Part shown: positions 1 to 14,100 of the stretch, piece by piece | How the letters are laid out: the number at the start of each line of letters is the position of its first letter | Numbering within the stretch: the first letter of the stretch is position 1 | Notes under the pieces: model-generated | What the model was told of the DNA's origin: nothing | The model's database searches: none | What the model saw: only the letters and a program-made list of their open reading frames with translations | Assembly: GCA_018389105.1 (NCBI GenBank) | Contig: JACATO010000091.1 | Coordinates: 248,001 to 312,000, forward strand | Reading direction: 5' to 3' | From: Nautilus pompilius | Lineage: Eukaryota > Mollusca > Cephalopoda > Nautilida > Nautilidae | DNA length: 64,000 nucleotides | Position numbers and translations under genes: made by a program

Positions 1-577
1 AGAGCTCTGTACTGTGGTGGTTGTTAATGGTTAAGTGGGAGACAGAACGGTCACTAAAGGTCATCCGAGAGAAAAGGGAAAGGATGTACAAACGGAGAAG
101 AGGGGACTTATGGCAAAATGGCAGCACAATTAATTAGTGAAATAGTATTGGTTTTCATTGTCGTACAGTACTGTAGAAATACACACAAGTTTTACCAGAT
201 GGTGTTCGTTTATTTTTGATACAAAGCAGCTTAACGAAATACATATGAGGAATATTATAAGACGACGACATTTTGATAACGTTTTCTCAGACTTACTGCA
301 TGTCTGATTGTGTTAGTGAGTGTTATAGAAAATCTGCCTATCAGTAAATGCCAGTTAAACGTCATGAGAAGATAGACTTTACACTGATCTTTCATAGAAA
401 TACGAGATTTTGTTAGTTAGTTAAAAGGGTCGTTATCTCCTCCATTGATTCACCTTTCTGTTTCAGGATTGCCGAGGCTAACACAAGTTTTTCTGTTTAT
501 TTATTTATTTATTTATTTTTTTGTGTGTGTGTGTGTGTTTTCATTTTTATATATATATATATATGTGAATCTTTCAG
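1..577. other. Intronic or upstream sequence, no feature recognised
   Basis: AT-rich sequence to the left of the first visible exon, ending in ATTT, GT and TA simple repeats (about 498-565) that lead into the acceptor. I see no coding exon with both splice sites here. Confidence 0.5.
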
Positions 578-680
578 AGCTACGTTCATAGAAAATTTCA
601 ATACTTTTTGGGTTCGGGAAGCCTCCGCAATGTTAGCTGACCCTACCATACCGCTTCCACTTCCCGACTTTCCTCCCGAC
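578..680 (+). CDS. Exon 1 in window: end of reeler domain plus linker
   Basis: The exon begins after a CTTTCAG acceptor and ends before a GTAAGTAATG donor. It starts with the last base of a split codon and ends on a whole codon. The peptide contains ATFIENFNTFWVRE, which matches the closing strand of reeler domains, where a Trp follows a hydrophobic run. A proline-rich linker (PTIPLPLPDFPPD) follows, as expected between reeler and DOMON domains. The in-frame ATG at 525 lies in a GT/TA repeat within the intron and is not a likely start. Confidence 0.72.
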
Positions 681-3600
681 GTAAGTAATGCACATTTGTC
701 TCTCTCTCCATAGCTTTTGGGTGGATCTCTTGTATAGGATGCTGGCCAGACTCCTTTTGGAGCATGAGGCCGCACCATGATACCTGGGGAAAAGATTGAC
801 GATGCGCACAATCCTAGGAACATGGAAATACTGTAGAGCCAATCGTCACGAGAGCCGAAAGTGGCTGTGGTGGGCTCTGTATAATTCATGGAGCTGCCAG
901 TCATCTTGAAGGAGGAGGAAAATATTTCATAAAACAAAACAGCAGCATCAGTATTAAACAGATATTTCTAGTGTGATGCTTGCAGACAGTACAGGAATAC
1001 TCCAACTTACGTGAGGGTTACGTTCCAGTCGGCTGTACGTGAGTCAAACCCACACGTGTACAGCTCATCGTCGTGCATCCACACCATCCACAATATCTCC
1101 ATCTCAGCAATCACACCAGCCCTTTGTTTCGTTATCACCGTAGATTTTATGGGGGATCCTTTCACGTGTTCTTTAGTACACTCTTTGTCTCTCTCACTGT
1201 CATGCTGACCATCGACACAGCTATGCCCGGGCCACGTGTGATGGAAGACAGGAGTTTGCCCATCTTCATATTTCTTTGTTATGCTCACCCTCTCCTCAAG
1301 TGTAATCACCTTATGCTTCTTTGCGGAACCACTAGCACCAAGCATCACTTTGGTGCCATGGCTCGCAGAACGCACAGCTGAGAGCGCGGGAGAGGGATGC
1401 TGGCCGACTGACACACTTGGACCCCCAGCGCGCATTATTCCGCGGCTCAAAGTAGTGCCTGCTCATACCCAGGTACCCATACATAAAACTACAGAACATT
1501 TTTACTGTGTTTTGAATTTATTTTTGGAATTTATCTCTTACGTAATTCGGGGTGGATATTCCTGTACTGTGATTTGGTAAGGAACCTCACTACTTGGCCA
1601 CACGTTTCTTTTGGAGCAGCTGATGCCAGTTATTGACACGACAACCATCTTCATGAGCATCTGTTGGGACCGTTTTGCCAATGCAGATAGTGAAAGTAGA
1701 AATTGTGAATATTTTTAAGAGTAGACTTTAATTTTTTTTTTTTTTTTAGGGGATGAAACGGAATGTATAAGTTTTGAGAACTTCCTGCCCTTATGACTTT
1801 TTATATCTATACTTATATAATAGCTTATCCATTTTTTAGTAGAAGAAAAGAAAATTTGATAAACTTCAGAAGTTTAAGTCCAGCAAGGATGTGTATGTAC
1901 TTCAGGAAGTCAATAAACTCATGTGGACAAATACGGACAGTTAACGAAATTGCAGAATTAGAGGGCGCACTGTACAGCTTTGTGTTGTTGTTGTTGGGCG
2001 GTATCTGAAAGAGGGGGGAGGGGAGATAACTTAAGACGACTAGATGAGACAGGATGATATGGAAGAATTTTTGGTTCCTGTAAAATAATTTCTTTTTTTT
2101 TTTAAATTATTTTTAAATTATTTTCAAAAAAAAAAAAGAGAAAATGTTGGAAAAATTAATCAGCTGTTTTATTTTATGCTAGACGTACTCAGTTCTTGAT
2201 CTGTGCCGCCACAAACTGGTAGTCACATTGCCTGGCTAGTACAGGCTATTTTAAAAATATGAAGTAAAAAAAGGGGGGGTATTTCCTTTCTGGTCTAAAA
2301 TATAACTGCAGAGAATTCATTCATCAGATTCACACTATCGAGTGCGGAAATGGCGTTTTACACGTATAATACACAAGCATATAACCCAAATGATTTGTTG
2401 CTTAAAACTTGGTGACAGGTTGCTGTCTTCAACCAAAAATTGTCTCGTGTTATTTTTTTTTTTTTTTTAGAGATAGATGGTATGCCTGACGCATCAGACA
2501 TTGTCGTCCGTGTACGCTAGACGCGCGTGACAGCATTAATTTGAACACGGGGCGTCCAACCAGCAGGTCTGAGGTGACCTTGCATCTAACCACACTTAAT
2601 GATTGGCGCGACAGTGATCAGATCCACCAGCTGAGGGACTCTCCTTGCTTCGCCTGAATTATTCGATACTTTAATTTGGTTTTTTTTTTATTTTTGTAAG
2701 ATATTGATTATGTGGAAGATGTGCGATGGATACTTAATATTGTCAGCTTTTTTTCCCCTTTCCTTAAGTTATTACCTTGGGTGCTTTAACCCTCCCTCTG
2801 TGAGGCAATTTTCATCATTCTTATTTGCAGAAGATTAACAATGAGCATGTTAAGTGTATTTATTAATTTCTTTTATTTTTAATTTTAATGATTAAGCGAA
2901 ATTATCCCAGAAACCTTTAAATATATTTGAAGTACATCAATTCTGTCACCTTGTTACCATTGTCCTGTAGGATCAAAGGGTTCTTGATTCACTTAGCTCG
3001 TAGGTTATTCTAATTTTTCAGATATTTGGTTATCACTATTTGAGGATTTTTACTAAGTAGGCAATACATTTTAGTCTACTATGTTTTTTTTTCCCGTTTT
3101 CCTTTAGTCTGCTCTTCCGCTGATCCACCAGCTGAACACGTCTGACTGCGGAAAGACGCGAGGGTGTTATCGGGAGCCCCATGGCTGTTGGGAGTTGTTC
3201 TGTGACTACCTCGTCACCTGGAAGGACCTTGGCGACAAGATGGAATTTGAGATGAGCATGAGGACGGATGGAATGTACAACCGGTGGATGATGATGGGTC
3301 TTTCGAAGGACATCTGGGTGGTCAGTGATCCATTCATAGATATTGCTGTCATTTTCTTTTAGTGTTGCGTTACCTGAGTGAAAGAAGACAATAGTGTGGG
3401 ATTACAAGTGATTTTGTGACAACACCAAAAAAAAGGGGGAGGAGGTGGGGCAAAGAGGGGTGTGTGAAAGTATCCCAGATCACTGTATCATTGCCGTTGT
3501 ACTGTAGACAAACTTGTTGTCTTGCTATCTGTATTGTTTCTCTATACTCGTGCAGTGATCCATCACCGTTGTCAGAGAGACTATTAAATCTGGTCTTAAA

Positions 3601-6600
3601 GCGCACAGCGTGACCATTAGGGCTAACATTTCTGTTTGGTGACCTTATTAAAGCTGACCTTGCAGTGTGGTTTATTTGCTACAGGGTGCGGACAGTGTGA
3701 TGGAATGTTCTCACAATGCTGATTTTGGAATTGTTGATGTGAACCTGGCCTACAATAAAGAGGATTCGAATGAAAGACAGCGACTGGAAAGAGTAAGTAG
3801 GCACTTGGATATTTATCGCGTGAAACATTCTGGTCTTTCTCTCGGGAAACTTGCTGATTTCAAAGACCTAATGCCTTTTGCAGTACCTTTTAAAATGAAG
3901 CAAGGAAACCACGCAAATTCAAAATGTAACATTTTATTCGTCTGTTTAAAAAATTTCTTTAAAAAACAGACAGTGAAAGAAGATGAAGATTTGAAAAGGA
4001 AATTTTCCAAAAGTCGCACTTAATAGAATCACGTGCACAAGTATTGAAGTCAATGAGCCAAACTTGTAACTAAGAAATAAAAGGTGTAGATACTTAACAT
4101 CAAATTGTTCTCCTTTATGCATTTTTAAAATCTTTTAACCATGGAAATGGGAAAATAGAGTAGGGAGTAGATTTCTCTGTGAGCTGAGTTTTTGGATTTT
4201 AAATTTGCTCCCTGTCGTCTTCCACATCCTTTAGACAACACTGACATGGCTCTTCTAACATTGTTGCTACAACCCCTAACAACATCCCAAACAACCATCG
4301 AGGATGCAGGCAGCAAATATAAATATTAAAAAAGGGAATAGTAGTTGATTTAGGGGTTGCTTATTCAAAACTTTGTTTGCAGTATCGCATCACAGCTACT
4401 GCCTCCTGAAGGGAAATGAATGCTTGGTTGATACTTTGAGATGCAGAGCTTTTTTGCTCTTGATTTAGGGGTTTCTCAATATTCAGGAAATATGCAAACC
4501 ATTAGGGAGAAATAAGGTTTTTGTTTAATGGAAATCCGTGAAAATTGGTTGAGAGATGGACCGTACCTTATTCCTTCCCATCTTCCCAAGATAACAACAA
4601 CAAACAATTGTCTAGTAGAGAACCAAATAAAATTAATGGGAGAGGAATTTAACAGTTCCATAATTAGTTCAGCATGATGGGCATTACCGATTATTATGTT
4701 TGTGTAGGGTTTGTGAAAGGGGCTATCATTATAGTCGAATACTTCACACAAAGTACTATCGTTGATGTTTCTGATGGTGAAGAGAAGACAGCTGTTTGCC
4801 TCTCCTATCGGACGGTTTTTGTGCTTCTCCCGTTTGTTTTTTTCTTCCTTTGTGCTTAACACAGTCACCCAAGCTCTGTGTGCGCATGCCACTCTTTATT
4901 CAGTGGTATTATGGTCTGTGGTTGGAAAGAGGGTTTGAACAAAGGGTAACCCTTCTTTTGGACAGTTTTCTGAGGTTATTTTAGAGAGTTCTGGAAATAG
5001 GACCAAGCTTTAGGGGAGGTAGAAGTTTGTCGGTGGCTTGGCATTATTACTACTACTATTATCATTATTAGTATTATTATTATTATTATTGAGCATATGG
5101 ATTAGTTGGTTAGTTGCTTTGGAAAAGAGAGGGTTAATAGTACAAATAATAAAAGTATGGTTTCTAATACCATTTATTACTTTAAAGAAAGCTGTTTCTG
5201 TAAAATTTCTAATTAAAACAAGGTGTTTTTATTTGAGATGATCTGAAAGATGAAAAGCTAAGATATCTCCATTTATTTATTTATTTATTTATTTAGAGAT
5301 AGTTATCCTTAGCAATTTCATCTCTAACTGTTATTTTTTGCCACAGCCAAAGCAGGGCATCATCAAGGAGGAAGGTTTTACTATAGAGATCGGTTGAGAT
5401 GTCGATTCATCAGGGACAAGTTTGTCGATGGAACGGATGCTCGCCAGTTTCCCTTGACTCCAGACAATGCATGGCACATTATGCTGGCTGGAGGAAAGAG
5501 ATATAAAGGTAAGAAACTTCTCTCTCTCTTTTTTTTTTTTTTTTTTTGGTGGTGGAACTGTCTAATATACCACAGCATTTAGCAGCAGATCTTGTTAGAT
5601 TGTTAGACTTTCTATACGAACAGAAGAACCATCACTTTGCTCACCCATCTTCTAGTTTCCGTTTGGCAGCAGGCTCGACTTGTTTTAGACATAACTGATG
5701 TCTCTCCATTCGGAATGAGGAACACTGTTAATACGGACCGTTCAACCTCACTGAGGTTGCCTCCCTTTGATCTCGCAACCGTTACCATTGCTTCACGGTT
5801 GGTTGACTGCCTTTTGGCTGTGTTTAGATGTAAAAACAAGCAAAAGCATGCACTACCACAGTGTATTTTCCCATCTCTGTCATGAATATTCACTCATTTT
5901 GGTGTATTTCCCTGATGTGGTTTCTTCTCACTCTTGGATATTTCTTGGCACTAGGTTTCACTGCTTAAAAATGTCTGCTGTGCAGGTCTTTTTAGTCAAA
6001 TTGTTAGTTTTAACTGTTAATGTGTCTGTTTTAATTTGAACATTTCCCAGTGCCATAGAATTTGGCTCCCTATTTGATGTGAGCAAGGGCAGAGAACTGC
6101 TCCAACATAAAAGGCGGCTATTAGTGTCCTGAACTACAACCAAATATGAAGGTGAAAGAGAAAAAATATGTTTTATAATCCAACTTTTTTTGTTGTAAGG
6201 GTGCATAGCAAACTAATCTTCACATGTCTGCTGATATGTTTTACCCTTCTCGGGTAACGTTCTGTTTTCAGGTGACCTAAAGTGGTTTTCTTGGTTTTCA
6301 GAGGTGTCTGTAGTTCAACCAGCAGCCAGCTGGCCAGTAAGCACATCACAATGGATATATATATATATAGACCCACCAGTTATCGCACTACAGTAAATTT
6401 TCATGCTGATCCACCAATCTTCCAGTTCTGCAAAGGCTTTGGGACTGAATTCAGTTGCCATTTTCAGTGTCGTTGTTTCCGTGAAAAGCTTTCTCGTAGC
6501 TCTTGACTACTGTAGCACTGCTACCCGAGAGTGAGATGTCATCATCACCTGATGAGTAAAATGACAAGAGTCTATGGATAGGATGCTGATGTGCTGAAGT

Positions 6601-8104
6601 TTCCGTCATTTAAAATAAAGGTTATCAATGAAATCATTTATGAATGCGAACATGTCGGGTTATCTCTCTGTAGCATGCAGAAGTCTTGATTGCAGCCATG
6701 TCTCAGTTACCGCTGGAACCAGGCCCTGGCTCCAAGCAGTGTCAGTTTCTTGTAATCAGAAAGTCCTCCAACTTTATCAGGAAGGTAAGCTAATGATAAC
6801 AAGTGAACTCATCAACATCAACAGTGGAGACTTATTTAAATTTATTGAAAGTTGTATTGGCCAGCACGAAAACTTGGCTGGCTGCCTGCCACTGCTGCCT
6901 ATACTGATAACACAAGTTTATGAAAATAAGACAAAAGGAAAGGTGCAAAGCAGGGCTGTCGCTAGTTCTACTTTCCTCAGTTGATACATTCTTTTGAGTT
7001 CTGTGCAAGTTCCTTTTCGTGTATCTGCAAGGACCTATCAAAGGGTTTCATGGCCCAGTGTAACTGCGGCCTTTTCAGAAGGTGCTTCATTCTACAAAGC
7101 AGCATGAAGTCACCAGGTGCAAGGTTCAGCGAGAGTTTGGAGGATGTGGGAGTAATGTAATCTTCACGATTTGTTAGAAATTTACAAGTGCCGGTCCTGG
7201 AATTGGAACTTTCTGACAGGTCCTTGTGTCTACACACAATAAGAGAACAGTTGCTAAGATTAGATTTCATGTAGTTGATTTTTATGTATTTATTTCCCTT
7301 GGCCATTTCAGGAAATAAGTACTACTATGGCCATGGTATTGGTGAGTTGCCCATTGTGTCAGTGGAGAAAGTGACTCTCGACTCCACGTCAGATATAAGT
7401 GGAATAGCCAGGTACCCACTGGCAAAAGCTCATGGTAAGCAAAACTTTTAAAAAAACTTTTTAAATTAAATTTAGGAGCTGACAGAGCATGGATTTTGTT
7501 AGTTGTTCTACTTAGGGGTTTGTGCAAATATGAAGAAGACAGACAACCATCAGGGCCCAATGCACTGGACTAGCCGTTCTGATTTCTCACTATAAGCCAC
7601 TTGTTAGACACCTGGGTAGTGTGCAGCAGTCACGTTAGGCAAAGGATGCAATATTTTACTAATTTGGATAGTCCCGGCTGCTCTCAGTTGCAAGGAGCAG
7701 CGCGCTGACTTAGGGTTTTGTTTTAAGACTATTGGAACATTTAAAACTGTTTACCGGTGGCGAGCACTTGATTTGGACAAGAATTCTGCTGTTGTGGCTG
7801 TTACAGGCAGACTCGTTGACTTTGCTGATGCGCATGCAGAAATGGTTCTCTCAGCACTATTTTAGGAGACCATGTGACTAAAAAAGAACAATTTTATTTG
7901 TATTTTATGTAGGGATACTTATGATACTAGCCTGGGTGTACTGTAGCTCGATTGGTTTCCTGATGGCGAAATACTACAAGAAAATGTGGCCCAACAGTCG
8001 CATCTTCGGCAAGAGGTATTGGCTTGTGGTAGGTTGGACTTGGATTATTTCTTCTTCTATTTATTTTCAAATCCTGTGAAAGCCATGTTTACTTGGGTTA
8101 TTAG

Positions 8105-8139
<35 letters not shown>

Positions 8140-11100
8140 TATTAGTATTATTATTATTATTATATTTTATTTTAGAGAACTGAACCAGTGTTTTATCTAA
8201 ACTAAACTTTTTGAAGTAAATTGCAGACACCGAAATTATCTACATGGTTGGCTGGATGTGTGCTTATAGAATACTAACTTTATGCAATAAAATAACTTTG
8301 TGTACTGCTGATGTCACTTAGATGATTCCTCCTGGCAGTACACTGTGTATCTGCATATCAACATGCAAAGGGTTAATCTTATACCTACTACCATATTGTT
8401 CTGCAAGTACCCAAACCCTCCATGGTATTTACGGGTGTTCTGACAGGATAAGTACCTAACCTGTAAGTGAATGTTGTTGGTGGTTTTCCAGTCCAGGCCG
8501 ATGGTTCTTGCCAGCTTACAGCTAAATCTCATAAATAACGGAGGCTCTTGGTGAGAAATGTGGTGTTATTTTCATTATGCAACTTTTGCCTTCTTTCCTT
8601 TTCTTTTTTTCTAGGTGCATGCCATTATGCTGACTTTTATCTTCATCTTCACTATCATCGGATTTATCCTGATCTTCGTTGAAGCTGGAGGATATAGTAA
8701 GGTATGTAGCAGTATTGATTTTCCTTACATCCGATGTGATTCTTCTCAGGCACGAAGAGACCCTGGTGTTTCGCCAACACATAGAAATTACTTTTCACGG
8801 GTGGTGGGGGGGGTGGTGTTGTGTGTTGGCGAACGTTATGATATTTGTGGCAATAAACAAAGTTAAAGGGCCATCCAGTATTGCCGTGGATGTGTGCTAG
8901 AAGCACGGAGAGCCAGCGCGAGGGTTTTAAAATTATGGGAAAATGTTGATGTCCTGGGGTGGGGAGTCTGAGAATGAGTTAGGTTGGTTGGATTAGGGTG
9001 TTTTTGAAACCTGGGTTCTCCCTGATTGCATCAGCCCGCAGACTTATCTGTTACCTATGTATGAAGGGAAAGCTCTGGCTTCATTTCTGCACCTGCGCTG
9101 CTATATATCTATCTCAGCACTCTGGGAAGGTTGGCTATTTGTTGCTTGACGCCATCTGACCAAATGTTTCAACTTCAGAATTTCTTTTCTCAATTTTCAG
9201 GCCTGGAAACTTCCGCTGAAAGCTCATCCAATCATGGGAATTATCATAACCGTGTGCATCATCATCATCGTAAGTATGCCTTTGGTGGTGGAACGAGAGA
9301 GAAATCTAATTTTATAGATTTCTTTACAGCAGGGTGGTCGAACATACGGCCCGCGGGCTGTGTGCGGCCCTCAGTACCTTAAAATGTGGCCCGCGAGGTC
9401 ATACTAAATTTTAAAAAATTTTTCCTTCTTTAAATAAATTTTTACACATTATAACAAAATTATATTTATATATGAATTATTTTCGCACATATAGTAATTA
9501 ATTTCCGTTAATTTTGAAGATTTTTCGTATTCATAAATCTCATTTTAATTTGAATTAGTATCAGTTTTCGTGTCATGGCGTCTAATGTATCAAAAAAGCG
9601 AAAAATTGACTCTGAACATCGTAAGTTTAATGCAGACTGGACATATAAATATTTATGCATCGAGGAAAATGGTATTATTAAATGCCTTGATTGTCATCAA
9701 ACTATCAGCTGCTCGAAAGAATATAATGTGAGTCGTCATTATGAAACGCATGCTAAAAATATGACAATGTGATAGGAAAAGCTGCTAGACTGGTGCTTGT
9801 GCAACAATTAACTGATAAACTTACAGCACAGAAGAATATTTTTAAGAATTTTAAAATCATAACTCCTACTGCTAGTGCTCAGTATTTGGATGCCTCCTAT
9901 TGTGTATCTTTATTATTGGCTAAAAAGGGTAAATCCTTTCGTACAGCAGAGATTGTTAAAGAATGTGCTATAGAAATGGCAAAATCACTTGGAGAAATGG
10001 AAGTTGCTGATAAATTTAAAAACATTTCTCTATCACACCAGACTGTTTCTACCAGAGTTCAAGATATTGACTTACAACTGGAAAAAACTCTGAAAGACAA
10101 AATAGCTAATTGTGCATATTGGTCAGCTGCTCTTGATGAAAGTACAGACAACTGTGACATATGTCACCTATCTATTTTTATTAAAATTATTGAATACAAT
10201 TTTAATGTGACAACTGAACTCTTGGATCTGAAATCAATGTCTGGAAGAACTACAGAAAAGATATATTTGAATCATTTGACATGGTAGTTGGAAATTTTAT
10301 AAATGAAGATTTTAAATATGGAAAACTTTCTTCTGTCTGTACTGATGGAGCACTGCTATGTGTGGCCAGAAAACTGGATTTGTGGGTGAGCTGAGAAAAA
10401 AACAATATCTTAGTTCCAGTACACCACTGTATAATTCATCAAGAAGCTCTTTGTGCCAAGTCTGCCAGACTGCATCCTGTAATGAAGTCTATCACTAAAA
10501 TGGTTAATTTTATTCGTGGTGGTGCTCGAGCTTTAACTCACAGAAAATTCAAAATTTCTTAGAAGAGGTAAATGCTGTTTATCCAGATTTGTCACTTTTC
10601 TGTGATGTAAGATGGCTAAGTGCTGGAGATTGTTTGAAGAGGTTCTTTGCATTGAGAAATGAAATTCTTGTTTTCTTTGAAAGTGAAATATCTGCTAACA
10701 CTACTCAATTTGAGAATGACCTGAAAAATCCAGATTTCATATCTGCATTAGCTGTTTTGACTGACATTACCTCACACCTGAATGTTCTGAACAAACAAAT
10801 TCAAGGAAGAAATCATGATATCTGTTATCTTGTGGGTAAAATTGATGCATTCAAATTGAAGTTGAACAAACTATTCATTCCACAATTAAAGGAAAACAAT
10901 TTGACACACTTTCCAAGCTGCAAGGAAGTATTTGCTGATAAAGAAACTGACTTTTCAGATTACGTTTCCATACTTAGTGATATTTCTACTGAATTTGAAA
11001 AGAGATTTCAGGACTTCCAAATAATTCAGGATGACCTTAAGATACTGAGCAATCCCTTTACTATAGAAGTGGATAAGGCACCTGCTCAACTGCAGTTGGA

Positions 11101-14100
11101 ATTATGTGAGCTGAAAGAAGATTCGTTTCTTCTTTCTCAAACCTTGACAATCCATTAGAATTTTGGAAACTGGTAAATGCAGAATCATATCCTGAACTAA
11201 ATAACTTTGCACTTCACATGCTTTCAATGTTTTCTTCAACCTATGTTTGTGAAAGCAGCTTCTCTCTTATGAACCAAATAAAGTCAAAAGAGAGGAATCA
11301 GCTAGATGATGAAACACTAGCTTCATGTGTCAGAGTTGCACTAACTGACTTAGAAATTGATTTTGTAGAATTAGTTAAAAACAAAAAAACCTCAAATTTC
11401 GCACTAGCCACTGTAGTAAATACATTTTCTATTAGTATAAGTATTAATAAATATCTTTTTAATCAAACTTTTTTGGAGAGTGGCCCTCACTTGCATAAAC
11501 CTGATCAATAATGGCCCTTTGCTTATTTGAGTTCGACCACCCTGCTTTACAGTATCCTCAGCATCCAGAATGATGATGTCAGTTGAGCAATATCCATGTT
11601 TTTTTTGGGTTTTTTCCTTCTGAATTGTGTTTGTAACCAGTCACTCGTTCAGATGGACACCTTTGATTAGTATGCCAGTGCTTTGATTTAACTCAGTAGG
11701 CTAGATGAAGCAGGGAAGTAACTTGCACAAGCAACAAAGGATGCTTTCAATCGTTGGAATACTCTGCCATGTCATCAGCGATTCTGATGGGGGATAGTAT
11801 CGAGTCAGCTAATGTTTTCTGTGAGCCATTCCTGTCTTGTGAAATCCAAACTTGTAAGAAAATACCTCAAGCAGATACTGCACCATTACAGTGATGATTG
11901 CTATTTTGTCTGAACATCCATAGTACATCCGCAGACTCTCACAAAATGAACTGCTTTTTATTTTTGTTGTCTCTGAACTGTAATTTTTTTTTATAATTGT
12001 ATGGAAATCTGGCAAATTTCTGCCAAAAAGAGTAAAGCAGTCACCCTGCATGCATTCCTTGATTTCTAACCACAAAGCTTGTATATTGTACCTTAGATTG
12101 TACATGTGAAATTATGGTGTGCAAAATAAGGGGGGGATTAATAGTATTTGTTTATCAATAGAATTGTATTTGTTTTTAGAAGAAGGAAAACAGACAAGGC
12201 ACCAAGTTGTTTGTGGATACGTTATAAAACCTTATTTAGTTATTTAACTTATTTAGTGACCATTAAGTTACTTCCTCCAGTTGATGGCCTATTACCTCCC
12301 AAAATGTCCAATGGGGAATACAGTCTCAGAGTTTGCGGATTTTTCTACATTTACTATGTTGTGTCACATCGAAATGGCCGCATCAGTTTTAGAAATAAGT
12401 TCTGAAATCAATGAGTGACGGTAACACAGAAGAGGAAAAAGTTGAGGTACCATTGCCAGTTTATTGATAAGATTTTATTACTGTTTTCTCGAACTGGTTT
12501 AACTTGTTACATTAAGTTCACTCATTTCTCCGGGTCGGCGAGAAGCAGCTTTAGTGTCTTGATGAGTTAAATACCTGCAGCAACTTCCACAGATGGAGGT
12601 GGGTGTCTGGATACTGATGCATTGGCCGCTGTGGAAGATATTGAGCAGTACCCTTGGGCTACACAGTTCTTTGCACCTGCCTCTATCATGGCAAAAGGCA
12701 CGTGAAGCTGCCCAGCCTTTACGCTCTTTGCTGTGTTAAAACTTCATAAGGACTGCACAGTTTTTTGGTAGACTATTATGCTAAACCATGGATGCCGCAA
12801 TCAAGATATCTTCACAACAGTCCAAACACCTAAATACCAGATGCATGCCTTGTGTAAATTTTACCCTCTGTGATGAAAACCTATTGCTTGGTTTTGAAGG
12901 GAGGCAAATGGACAGCAAAGTTAGTATATTAAAATTTTTTTTGTGTTTTAGCCAATCATTGCCTTGATCCAGCCAGACAAGAACAGCAAGTATCGACCTG
13001 TCTTTAACTGGCTGTACTGGTTGTTCTGCACTGTAGCTCTCATCCTCGCTGGTAAGTAGAAACCGCACAATTCATCAGAATCCTTGTTCAGTTTTCAGGT
13101 TTGTCTCCAGCTGCATGGCATTTGTTTCTAAACCAGGTAACTCTGTTTAAGACTTTAAGGCCACACTACACCCTGAACTTCACCTAATTAAACATTCAAA
13201 CTACCCTAACCTCGTGTTTTGAAGCTGGACACTCAAAACTGGTTCAAGCTTTGAGTGGAACAATTCTGGAGCAAAATTCATTTTTTGCTGCTTCATTCAT
13301 GGCCTTGATTAGTTTTTCAGTCCCTTTAACTATCACATTGACGCTGAAATTCAGCTTGCATCATAAATAAACTTGAAATGTGAAGGATGCAAAGCAATGT
13401 TTGACTTTGAGACAGGTTCAGTGAGAGTAACTTTTGCAGTGGATAACTGCGTCAGGGACCAGAGCCAAGAGCATACAAGTGAATGCATGATTCTCCCTTG
13501 ACATCACGTGCAAGCTAAGCTGTTTGTAGCAATATGATCTGTCTGTGCCACTATATGGAATAACATTAGAACTGAGATTCATACAGACAGTAAGGAGAGT
13601 CGCTCGTAGCATGGATAGAGCAGCAAAGAGAGGCACACAGGTAAGTGGAACGAGAGGATATAGGTACAGGAAACACCATGGTTTGTTGAGAGGGAATGGC
13701 CAGAGTTAGCTGTAAGTAATGGAATGCATGCATTTATGGATGGAGTATCTGTCTCATCTTGAGGCACCATCTACAAAAGGTTGGCTATGGTGACGAGGAA
13801 GTATTTGGAGAAGTTCTTTCTCTACTGACAAGACAGGTGTAAGAAAAGCCATCTTCTGAAACTTAAGAAAGAATGGAGAAAAAGTTGACAACTAGCAGCT
13901 TGACAGGATAAACAACATTGGTAGGAGCACGTGAAGCTGGAGGATTCTGAACTTGGAACAGCTAGTGTCTTGCAGATTATACCACATGCACCGTGCATGC
14001 ATTATGTCAAAGCAGTAAAAATATTAATTGTAGCAAGAAAATAATCATGCTACTTGGCTTCTTGACCCCTTCCCTTCATGTTGTGGGACCCTAGTTTGGG

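Larger units (their letters stand above)
3793..5346. other. Intron 3
   Basis: Intron between the two central DOMON exons. It holds an ATT/ACT trinucleotide tract (5042-5090) and an ATTT tract (5271-5295). I looked for a further small exon that could repair the exon 3/4 frame and found none with convincing coding content. Confidence 0.45.

Noticed and set aside
2621-2634. 14-base identity (GATCCACCAGCTGA) between intron 1 and the start of exon 2 (3122-3135)
   Set aside because: A single match of this length is expected by chance between 64 kb and about 1.4 kb of coding sequence; flanks do not align.
5038-5241. Leu-rich frame resembling a membrane peptide
   Set aside because: Created by the trinucleotide repeat in intron 3; no splice support.
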